Made by a program: the position numbers and the translations under genes | Assembly (NCBI GenBank): GCA_037783415.1 | Contig: JAZGTN010000098.1 | Coordinates: 744,001 to 808,000 of the forward strand | DNA length: 64,000 bases | Direction of reading: 5' to 3' | DNA from: Leptasterias polaris | Lineage: Eukaryota > Echinodermata > Asteroidea > Forcipulatida > Asteriidae | Notes under the pieces: generated by a model | The model's database searches: none | The model's input: the letters and a program-made list of their open reading frames with translations, nothing else | What the model was told of the DNA's origin: nothing | In this document: positions 40,301 to 52,300 of the stretch, piece after piece | Numbering within the stretch: position 1 is the first letter of the stretch | Layout of the letters: each line of letters begins with the position of its first letter

Positions 40301-43300
40301 ATATTTACTTAAGGAATCATAAAGTTAATATCTGATACTTATTTGGTTAATTCCTGTCCATAAGATTACTATTGAATAGTGGTTGTCAGGTTTTTAGTTT
40401 GGACTTTATCCTTGACTTAAAATATTGTAATGACAACTTTTACTTTTGGTGTGTAACTAGGAATAAAACAATTTGAATTGGTGTATGTACATGTGGACAA
40501 ATCATTCTTTTCACGAGATGGTTAAAAAGAAAAGAAAAGAAATTGACAGCAGATGGGGAACTCTCAGTTTGTGTCACGATTATAATTGTTGAGAAAATAG
40601 AATTATAGAAAATATAAATATAAATAGATTATAATTGTTGTTGTTAACATTGTTTTTATCAGGCATGATATTTGGCCCTTGGAAATGACCATGTTATTGT
40701 GCACAATTAGGGCTGGCCTACATGTCGAATAGAAGAGGCTTGTAATTCTCAGGCTATTTACCGGTACTATAAGAATTTCGCTGAATTCTGTCAGGGCAAT
40801 CAAACTGGAAATCAGATTAATGTAACCAGTATGTCCAAATGTAATTTGGATGAAAAATAAATTCAGAATATTCACTTGAAAGAATTTCAATAACATGTTT
40901 ATAAACCAAACGGAACAAGAGACTATTCTGCCTGTTGTACTTAAACATAATGCAATATTCCAAGAAACTGGCTTAAACCGATGAATGGAAACTTTACTTC
41001 CGCAGATGTCTTTTTTAAAATCAGATACAAAAGCACTTCATGGGTTATGCAACAAACAAGCCATGATGTATTTAACAATGTTCTCAAATATCCCTGATAA
41101 CTGTCTGTTTCAATATGAAATGCATCAACAACAAAAACAGAATTATTGTTAGAATAGAAGTGGTGTGGTTGGCTAACCATGCACACTGCACTAAAGCTAT
41201 TATGACAGGGCAATATTGTGCTTAATGAAGCAAGAGGTTCTCAAAATATATGCAACACACAAACAGGTTGACTAACTGAACCAGTCAGGTGCGACCATAA
41301 TGCAATGCCTAGTCTAAAATCAGTATTAGTTGTGAGCAACTACTTCACTGTAGTTTATTGAGTCAAAACTCAAGCAGTATTTTAGATACTACTGATACAC
41401 TTTGTACATTGGTCCCTAACAACAACGCTATCATTACTTGATAAGACTTGTTATAACACACAGCTTTCAGCAAGTAAACTAAAGCAAATGATGAAACATG
41501 CCCCATTTAAAAATTTAGAACTAGATTAAAATGACCCTAGTTTTTGCCCAAAGTGTCAATGTGAGTTTATTCTGTAGACTGATTCAACACTTGACAAGTC
41601 AGAAGTACCATCCAATCTTTCTATTGCGTCAAAACTCAGGAATTTAATCAGGAAAGAATTTAGAATTTAGTCAGAAAAGTAGGGAACAATGTTTTTTCTT
41701 TCAAGAATCAATGTTAATGGACACACTTTTTTGCACTCTTGCCTAATTACAACATATCAAAGCCCAACTTCATGGCTATGCTTACCACGGAAGTCTGCCA
41801 TTTACGACGCTCTATAAAGCACCTAAGCAGTAAGCACAGAATTCTGCAGTAAGCAGAGCTGTGAATTTTTTTATTTTTTTTGCCAAGTTTAAAGTTGTTA
41901 TTGGCCAATGAGTCATATGACACATGACTAGTTTTTCTATATTAATCTCATACGTAAATTATGAATAAAACTTCAAGTTAGAGAAGCCACTATTATTATT
42001 ATAATCAACTTCCATGTTTTCCCGGAGTACAGTTTACCCCCCTTTGACTGTTCAGCTGTCTTGGTGTACATGTACATCACAAGTTAACAGTAGTAAAATT
42101 TGCAATTCTAGGTAGTTAGTTTTAGGACAGTAGTAGTACCAGTGTGGTGATGTATGCAAAAACTAGACATTTCCTGTCAAAGCTAAGATTTTTATTTTTT
42201 TTAACTCATCAAAGAGACAAGAATAAGAGCTGTCAATTAACACCTTAATGGGGCAATCATGTAGGCATAAGTGTTTCTCAACATAAAGAATGTTTAAGAA
42301 GTCATGTCACATTGTCAACATGGCTGGTGTGTTGGTTGTCTTCACTTTAATGACGTTTCATTATTTCTAAGAAATGCCTGATGTTGGTGTTGGGCATCAC
42401 AAACAACTTCATAACCGACGTGCATGGCAATGATGACTTCGTTTTGAGTTTTATGTGTGATACAAAGGGCCAGGCCTTGTGTTTTAACTTTGGGAGGGCA
42501 ATGCCATTTTCATTTTACAGAGGGTACTTCCATAGGAAAATCTTAAAGTTTATGAGAAACTTTTGGAGGGGGACAAAGGCCAAGACCATGGCAACAGAGG
42601 CCTCTTTGGTCTCAGTTTAATTCCAGGCTTGATTTGCACCAATAGTCCCAACCAACTCACAACCAAAAGCAAGAAAACACCTTACCCTCCAAGGGGATGG
42701 TCCCCAGTAGGGGTAATAGTCACGTTCTTCTGGGCACTCGTATCCTCGCCTGGTACCCTTGGGGTTCTGTCTGGTGTATCTAGCAGAATTACGTCCATTC
42801 AGGTTCTGTAATAAAATAAAAACACTAAAATCAACAAATACTGATTCACTAACCCTAACTCCTTAGAATTAATTACTAGGGTCCTTCATCACCCTGCCAA
42901 AAATCCAGCATTATAAAGAATGTTAACTCAACACCCAAACTGTTGGACTTTGATTATGTTGGTATAGACAGGTGGAATAAATTATGAATTTTGACATAGG
43001 CAGTAGTGTCTGGGTATAGATGACAACTATGCTTGAAATGTTCCTTGGGCCACCACCTTTAATTTAAGGGGTGTTGTCATATTTTAAAATTAGCCGAATA
43101 TGCAAATTAGGGAGGTCAAAGGTCAAATAAGGTCAAAATTGATACTTTTGGATTTGGCACCAAATTTGACCCCAAGTGGTAGATCTATCCATAAATTTAT
43201 TTTTATCATCATATCGACATACCAAGCCTGTGAAATTTAGAGTTAATCTTTTATCTTGTACACAAATGTATAGTAAAATGAAAACTAAAAGCGTGGTTTT

Positions 43301-46300
43301 CTCATAATGTGCATATCTTGAGTATACCAAAGTTGTTTGCATTCCCTATCCCAACAGTGCACATATTTGTTTCAAAAAACCTTTTTTTTTAAAGGTAAAT
43401 ATACCTAGGCAGTTTTTTATCCAAAAAAAAATTCATATCACACCTTCATATATGGTGTAATGAATCAAGAAGGTATGTTATTCACGCAGTAAATTTGAAC
43501 GCGTAGTGGCCGTTTATATGGTAAAGATGGTATACAGGTCTAGAAATTCAACCAGGCAGTAGTGTCTGGGTATAGATGCCAACTATGCTTAAAATATTCC
43601 TTAGGTCACTACCTTTCATTTAGTAGGTGTTTTCACTTTTTCAAGTAGCCGAATATGCTCATTAGAAAGGTCAAAGGTCAATTTTTAACAAAAATGAGAT
43701 TTTCTCATAAAGTGCATATCTTGAGTATACCAAAGTTGTTTGCACTCCCTATCCCAACAGTGCATATATTTGTTTCAAACAACTTTTTTTGTTAAAATGC
43801 CTGCCCTACTCCAGTAAGAAGATGGCATCTGAGTTGGAGGCGGTACACCGTGAGGTATGCAGCCCTTTACACACTGGAAACTCCACAGCTGTTGGAACTA
43901 GGAAGTGAGCTCGAGATCGATGGCCTGGAAGATGGTCTTTCTCGTCTTCGTCTGGTGAAGAGGATATCAAGGCACCTAGACCGAGATGAATTGGACGAGT
44001 ATCCCGATGGTGGGTTATAGCTATGCTGAAGACGGTACAAAACGCAATAGACATGGCTAACCCCACACAAAGACCCCCCGAGCCATCAACTCCAGGTGAG
44101 AAGGATGCCCCTACAACTAGTGTTCCAGCTCAGATCCCCTCCGTGACGCTGAGACGTGAGTTCAAAATCACAGGCCAAATAGGTGAACCCGGCCAGAAGG
44201 ACAAGCTTTCCTTTCCCAGCTTGATTCACCAACTTCAAATCGGCCTTGATAAGAATTATCCAGAGAAAGAGCTCGTTGATGGTGTGATTCGAAGCATAGT
44301 CCCTGGGTTGAAGCCACGAAGTTATCTGGAAGGAAAAGCAGACCTGACCCTTCCCACCCTCCATCGGCTACTTCGAGCTCACTTCAGAGAGCGGGATGCC
44401 ACCAAGCTTTTCAACCAGTTATCTCGCTTAGCTCAGGAACAGAATGAGTCGTCCCAAGCTTTCCTCATTCGTGCCCTAGAGCTAAGACAGAGAGTGGTTT
44501 TTGCCTCCCAAGAAGCAGGCTCTACTTTTACTTATGACACAGCCTTGGTCCAAGGTGTATTCCTACACTCCGTTCTCACTGGTTTACGGGACAGCAGCTT
44601 GAAGGCAGAGAAGCAAAAAGGGTATCTCTGATGAAGACCTCCTTGAATTCGTCAACTATGCTGCGACGAATGAAGAGGAGAGCCGGATAAAGCTACACGG
44701 ACGCAAGAGCAGTTCAACCAACGAGGCTCAGGCTCACAGCATCCAGCAACCTGAAAGCAGTGCAGAGTCACCCAAGAAAGGAAATCCCCTGATGCAAGAA
44801 GTAAAGTCTACATCACCTGACATCCTCCTCCTGAAGGCTCAGGTGGCAGAAATTCGAGATGTATTGCTAAGAGGACAAAACAGCGTAAGCCAGTCACGGC
44901 CAGCTAGTTCCCGACCTCGGGGATGTAAAACCTGCCAAGACATTGGTCAAGGAGAAACATGCCACCATTGCTTCAGATGTGGATCCAATGAGCATTACGC
45001 CAGGGGATGTCGACTGAACCGGGGAGGACTATACGTCGCACTGATGGATTGGGAAACGACCAAGGGCTACCCCCGAGGGACAGGGTGTGGCCACAGAAAA
45101 CAGTAAAGTAAAGTCCCAGTATTGTGAAGAAGGGAGACAATATCATGTTTCGGCCGCTACAGGGCAGGTGTGCCATTTGACGCCCGCCAAGCAACATAAA
45201 GAAGTCGCACGATTGGTTGGCAGCAAATATATAGTGGAGTGTTATCTTCAGGGAGTACACACACAGGCTCTGTGGGACACCGGAGCGCAGGTATCCATTG
45301 TTCCCCTTTCATGAATAAAGAGGAATCTTCCAGGTATTCAATTGCATGCAGTTGAGGAGCTGTTGGAGGCAGGCGAGAAGTTTCAGTTGACAGCAACAAA
45401 TGAGACTACCAAGGGATCTTGTTGCAAAATCAATATCCTGGTGTCAAACATCGAACAGCGAGCCCTCACAATCAAACGACGAACAGTGCTGGGACGGCTG
45501 CCACTGATCCAGTCCATCATCCCAGGTGATCTTAAACAATCAGTTATGGCCGTAGAGAGCAAAGTCGCAGATGGGACCAAAACCAAAACAAAATCAGACC
45601 CGGGTTGGGACCCCAAGTTGATCTCCTTCACCTCACTGAAGACCAGCGACAATCTGCGAGGAAGATGTTGCGAGAGGAATGTCCAGCATTTGGCAAAGAC
45701 AAGAATGGTACAGTCTGTGCCCCAGACTTGATGATGAAGATACATCTTCATGATGAACAACCTGTGCAGCGCACTTACTCCTATATTCTACGTCCCCTTT
45801 AGAGAGAAGTCAAAGCTTACATCCAGGATCTACTTAGTCGAGGGTGGATCACTATTAAGTCACAGAGTTCTTATTCATCTCCTGTCGTCTGTGTCCGAAA
45901 AAGGATGGATCACTCCGGCTGTGTATAGACTACCGAGGCCTCAACAAGAAAACAATTCCTGACAGACAACCCATTACCCGTGTCCGTGATGTGCTGGATG
46001 GTCTTGTGGGTCAGGCATGGTTTTCAACCTTGGACCAGGGGAAAGCGTACCACAAAGGATTCGTCGATGAGAGCACCAGACCCCTACTTCATTTGTTACC
46101 CCTTGGGGACTCCATGAGTGGGTTCGCATCCCATTCGGCCTCATGAATGCCCCTGCTACATTCCAACGCTACATGCAAAACTGCCTTGAGGGACTAAATA
46201 ACGAAATATGTGTTGTCTACCTCGATGACGTACTGATATTTGATCGCACCTTTGAAGAGCATGTTGCAAATGTTAGACGAGTGTTGGAACGACTGAAGCA

Positions 46301-49300
46301 GCATGGTGTTAAAATGAAGGCGAGTATTAAAGTGCCATCTGTTCCAGAAAGAAGTGCGCTATATTTAGGTAGACTTGTCTCTGCTGAAGGACACCGAACT
46401 GACCCTGCAGACACATCTGCATTACAGGCCATTAAGATGAAAACACCAACCTGTGTGGGCGATGTACGGAAGGTACTACGATTGCTTGGCTACTACCGGC
46501 AGTACTTGAAGGACTTCTCCAGCAGGGCCAAGCCACTTTATGACCTGTTGTCTCTATCTATTACCAGTATTGAATCACCCAAACAACAGACGTCTACCCA
46601 GACATCCAAAAGGAAGACAACCAGTAATCTAGACAACCAGTAACATGGACAGAACACCATCAACATATTCTCAGTACTCTGATCGACAGCCTCATGCAAC
46701 CACCAGTGATGGCATACCAGATTTCAACCAATTACTTAGCAATGGGTCTAGTAGTAATTAAAGTGGTATAAACTCTACAAAGAGACAAATGTGGGCTCAT
46801 CTAAAAAATAGTTACTAATGAGTACTATTAAAAACAGATCTTTCAAAATTGAACTATGTGGCGGGGGAATACATTTATTATTCATACGTTACAAAAATAG
46901 GTGTACTTTTAACAGTTTACACTAATAAAAATAAATCTCATTTTTTGTAAAAATTTGACCTCGATTGACCTTTGACCTTTCTAATGAGCATATTCGGCTA
47001 CTTGAAAAAGTGAAAACACCTACTAAATGAAAGGTAGTGACCTAAGGAATATTTTAAGCATAGTTGGCATCTATACCCAGACACTACTGCCTGGTTGAAT
47101 TTCTAGACCTGTATGCCATCTTTACCATATAAACGGCCACTACGCGTTCAAATTTACTGCGTGAACAACATACCTTCTTGATTCATTACACCATACATGA
47201 AGGTGTGATATGAATTAATTTTTTGATTAAAAACTACCTAGGTATATTTACCTTAACAAAAAAAAAGTTTTTGGAAACAAATATATGCACTGATGGGATA
47301 GGGAGTTCAAACAACTTTGTTATACTCAAGATATGCACATTATGAGAAAATCACACTTTTAGTTTTCATTTTACTATACATTTGTGTACAAGATAAAAGA
47401 TTAACTCTTAATTTCACAGGCTTGGTATGTCGATATGATGATAAAAATAAATTTTATGGATAGATCTACCACTTGGGGTCAAATTTGGTGCCAAATTCAA
47501 AAGTATCAATTTTGACCTTATTTGACCTTTGACCTCCCTAATTTGCATATTCGGCTAATTTTAAAATATGACAACACACCTTAAATTAAAGGTGGTGGCC
47601 CAAGGAATATTTTAAGCATAGTTGTCATCTATACCCAAACACTACTGGCTGGTTGAATTTCTAGACCTTTATATCAACTTTACCTCTAGTCTAGTATGCT
47701 TGCAATGGTGTAACCAGATATTTTCATTTGGAAGGGTGGGGGGTAAGACTTAATTGGAGGGGTTAATGTATCTAACCAATCATTTGTGCATTTTTTTCGC
47801 TCTCATTTGGGAGGGGGGCGAGGGGGATCATGGAGTTTACTAGTGTAGTCCTCAGTCCAGCAGAACAAAAGAAACATAAAGTTGGATATTTATGACCTTT
47901 TTTCTTTTTCCTACATCAAAACGTAAGATCTGTTATTTGGTCATATCATATGTCAATCAAAGACAAGTTCTAGCATGCACTATGAGTAAAAAATATGACT
48001 TTTTTTTTCATAAAAAGATAAAGAAAAAAACACCAACTGAAAAATTGCATAAGTTGATAGAGCTTAAACTTTAACAACTAATTTGAAACTAAGCATTGAC
48101 TAAATGATTGAGGGGTATGGCTTGTAAATTGTAAGGTTTAGAGCATGAATGGGAGGTATGAAGGTGAGATAGGGAAAAGAGGTGATTGGAGGGGGCATGG
48201 AGCTGGATGGGGGGGGGGGTCGGGGGTCGGGGGTTATGGGTGAGGTTTTAAGGAGGTTGGAGGCATTGAGCAGAATAAATTGAGCGTTACTAAACATTGA
48301 CAATCTGAAATCCGAGAACCACAAGTTATTGAACTTAGCATTTAACAGTGTTATTTAACATGATGCAATCACCCTTGGAATTTGATTTCCTCATTCCTGA
48401 AACCTTATGACAGTTTCCTGTTTCCCTGATGGGAATCACAGACCAAACACACAGTTACCAACACAAGCAAATCCTAATTGTGTCACCTTTCAATGAGAAT
48501 TAGATCAACAAAGCCGAGTAAATACGACATACAGTATTTCCTCTTGTGACATTTCTGGCAACAAAAGGACTAACACCAAGTCTTTGTATTCACATCTCAG
48601 AACAGGATTAGTATCAGAATCACTGATAACACAACATGACTTAAAGGTGTTGATTGTTTTTCCCACCATAGGGGTAACAGAGATTTGTTTCAATTGTAAT
48701 CAGATGGGATACAGGAAATAATTGGCATTCACCAGCCAGGTATAAAGCTTCATTCAGGAAGGTACATAACAACAAAGGGATAGTTATCGCACCTTGTCTG
48801 ATGATAACAGGAAAGTGAATGTACTTCCTTGTACTGAATTTATCACAAATTCTCAGGTGTAGGTAACCTGTAGCCTGGTACAAGCACGCGATCAAGGGGT
48901 GTGCTTTGGTTTTCTTGTATTTGGCTGGATCAGGGTGTCCACCCATAATTTAGAAACAGGGAGCACAGTCTGGGTTTCAGGCCTTAACATTTCTTGACCT
49001 TATTAGATTGCCTTTTTATAGTTCCGTCCTGTATTCAATTTTACTTGCTGTAGTCCTTCAAGATTACTGTTTCCACCATGGTATTGACTGTGTTCCTTTT
49101 TGTTTTCATTTGGAGGACCACAGTGGAAATAAGATTTTGTTGTGTTATCCTCATCAAGCAACTTATTTTCTTGTATGTTTTGTTGTAAATTTGTGTATGC
49201 ATTTGAATGTATTTTCTATGTAGTTTGCCAAATAAATTAAATCAAATAACCAACAATTTTACAATCAGATTTGCAGGCCCCTATTTGACTTTTTCTTCAA

Positions 49301-52300
49301 TAGAAGCTGGAACATGGTATCCAAATTGACAGCCAAGAGTCCAAAAGATGCTTCTGGATGACATCTTAGACAGTAAATGTTCCTTTCTACCTCCCTATTG
49401 GCTAAATTAATGTCATTCCAATGTTTATGGTGAAATAACTCACTTCAAGTGCAAGAAATGCATTCTTAGATTTATTCAAGGTCACAAAATCTCAAGCTTC
49501 TTGGGGAGTAAAGTTTGTTCAGATAAATGAATTCCAATCAGGGTCTGCAGTGGTGTCATTGATTGAGGAGAGGGTTGGGAGGGTGGTGAGTAGAGGGGTT
49601 GGGGGTGCATGATGGTGAGAAGAGGGTTTAGAGCGGTGCATGATGGTGAGGAGAGTGGGTGTAAGGTGGTGAGTAGAGGGTTGGGGTGCATGATATTGAG
49701 GAAAGGGTTGGGAGGGGGTTCATGATGGTGAGAAGAGGGTTGGGAGGGGTGTAAGGTGGTGAGTAGAGGGCAGGGGTGCATGATGGTGAGGAGAGGGTTG
49801 GGAGGGGTGCAAGATGGTTAGGAGAGGGTTGGAAGGGGTGCAAGATGGTAAGGAGGCTGGAGGATGATTGGATGAGATGAAGACAGCTAGTCTGACCTGA
49901 TCGGCAGTGAAGAGATTAGCTTGTCTCTGTCTCAGCTTGCAGTTCAGATAGTCATCATAACTTTCATGCATACCAAACTCAATATCTTGATTACAGTCAT
50001 AGTTTGCACAGTTGCTTGGATACTCTGGTATTGTACTACATGGAAATGGAAGAGAAACAATCAATTATTCAGATAATCAAATAATTGTTATAGCCTTGAT
50101 GATTTCCTTCCAATTTGTGTGACGCATCTTTCATTTGTGTTTACAGTGTTGCATTCTTGCCAAATACAACACAAGCAATGTCACAATTGGTTTCAGAGAA
50201 AGCAATCTCAGACTAAAATGTAGGAATAGATGGAGCAGAGTCACGTTCAACACTGACGCACAGTTCATTATGAACGAGACTTAATAAAATACTTCCTCCT
50301 TCAATTCATTTGAATAGTGATGATTTCTTGATTTTGTGGTATGATTCTTTCATCTTCAACAACACATGGACTTTTATTTGATTTAACAATTTATGATTAA
50401 AAAGACAAGCAATGCAAAAGAGTATAATAAAAATGCTATGAAACATGTTTGGTCTACCTATGGTCAACATATATCTTGTATACACAAATGTAGAAAAATA
50501 CAGGGAGTTCAATCAGTTATTGAGGATGTTTTTAGTTACCTTGTTGTTGACCCATCCCTGACCAGATCTCCACACATGTACTGAAGGATAATTTCACAGT
50601 TGGCATTGGGATCTGAGCAACTGTGCTGATTGGTCCTATGTGTAAGAAGAACAATAATATCATAGTCAAAATAATAGCATCGATCTAAAAAGCCCCAACC
50701 CAATTTGCTAGTCATGTTTTTGTTCAGACCATAAGGTCAGACTTGATGCCTAAAGTTTTCTGTTCACAAATTTCTCACATCTATTTACCATTCAATTTGG
50801 AGAACTGAGCCAGCCATGTATGCCAGACTGCCAACATTGTAACCACCTCGGTTATTATTCTGCGAGTCAAATAATCTGTTGATGAAAAAAAAAAAATTAC
50901 AAACAGGGAAATGAGTAATAGCCTATCACTTGTAATTCTTCATTTGTTTTATAAAGTGTTAGAAATTCAGAAGGGGAAACATGTTTAACTTTAACATAGT
51001 GGGACTAAGACAGGAGACCCGGGCTTAGTTTCATTAAAAAGTGAAGATTGATCTTAATAAAAAGATGTGTATCGACCTTACTGTTAAACAAAGTGTGATG
51101 TCACAACACAAACCCTCAATCCTCCCCGCAATGGACTTTTGTTCCTGTAGAAGAAATGCCATTTAACTAACCCACTCCAATTAAACTGTTTGAATGTCTT
51201 CAGGAACATTTCAAGGTAGCTTAATACTTTCATTGTTTTGATGTTATAAAATGAAAAAAAATAGTTAAAATAAAAATTAAAAAAATCATACAGAGTGGTA
51301 CTATACTGCAAGGGGTTAATGACTCACCTGTTTCCGTTGTTCCTTTCTCTCTTTGCCTCATCAAGTCGATTATTACTACCCCTGTAACAAATAATAATAA
51401 TAATATTATACTAGTATTGAGTTGACACTTTTAGTGTAATGTATCTCAGTATCCACTACGACTTTAAAGTGCATCCTATTGGAGAAAGCACAAAGCAATG
51501 AAGAAGGAATGGGCAGTGGATATTTTACCGGAGGGTGAAGTCGTCCACTGCAATTTTGGCTTTTATTTCCCTCTAAAGAAAAATCCTTGAGAACCACAAA
51601 TCAGAAAAAGGAAAGGTAATTAATTATATTACTACCAAATACTATCCTTTTAAATACAGGAGTCAGTTTTTAAAGGTATTATACAGGATTGGCAGAGCTG
51701 ACAAAATAATCACAGACAGTGTTCATGTTTTGTGTAATCAACCACATACATGAAATCACAAACCTGTGAAAATTTGAGCTCAATATTGGTCATCAAGGTC
51801 ACGAGAAAATAGTGAAAAGAGACCTGATGTGTTTTCTGTTTTTCAAACATCAATGTTATTATCGCGCGCGATAAAAACTATTGTTTTACTCATTTCTCAG
51901 AAACGATAGCATTTTAGGCAGAAATATTTTAAGGAACCCTTTCTACCATTACTTACTTTAAATCATGTAAGTTATGTGTGAATCTGTGAATATTTGTGTT
52001 TTTCGATCTTACCAATAGTGTACAGGGCCTTTAAGAATAAAAGAAGATGAAAAAATAATAATAAAGGTAACAGTAACACAAGATTTGATCGCGGGACGTG
52101 TCATTGCAAAAGCAAGAAGATAGTCCACTCAACTACCAGAATGTGGGCAAAAAAATTGGCACTTTTAATAATCTCATCGTCTACTCATGACAGCGCTATC
52201 ACCTGCCGGCGAAAAACACAGCCTTTTGAATTTTTTTACTGGCACTGCTATTTATAGGCAAAATAATTTATTGCAGGTTCAGCATCATTTACATTACTTT

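Larger units (their letters stand above)
42806..49896. other. 7.1-kb intron of the DD3-3-like gene
   Basis: Separates exons 50035-49897 and 42805-42686. Apart from the foldback/gypsy composite it holds an AT-rich stretch, a G-rich patch at 48.2 kb (a run of about ten G) and the G-rich minisatellite at its 5' end. No additional exon with family motifs was found; the flanking exons join in phase 0 without one. Confidence 0.7.

Noticed and set aside
44973..45260. Minus-strand frame opposite the zinc-knuckle and protease region
   Set aside because: A shadow of the plus-strand gag-pol remnant.
43801..46740. Complete LTR retrotransposon
   Set aside because: No direct long terminal repeats, primer-binding site or integrase; the flanking repeats are inverted, not direct.
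49482..50064. Proline/serine-rich minus-strand open frames
   Set aside because: They read through the G-rich minisatellite; only the part at 50035-49897 belongs to a real exon.
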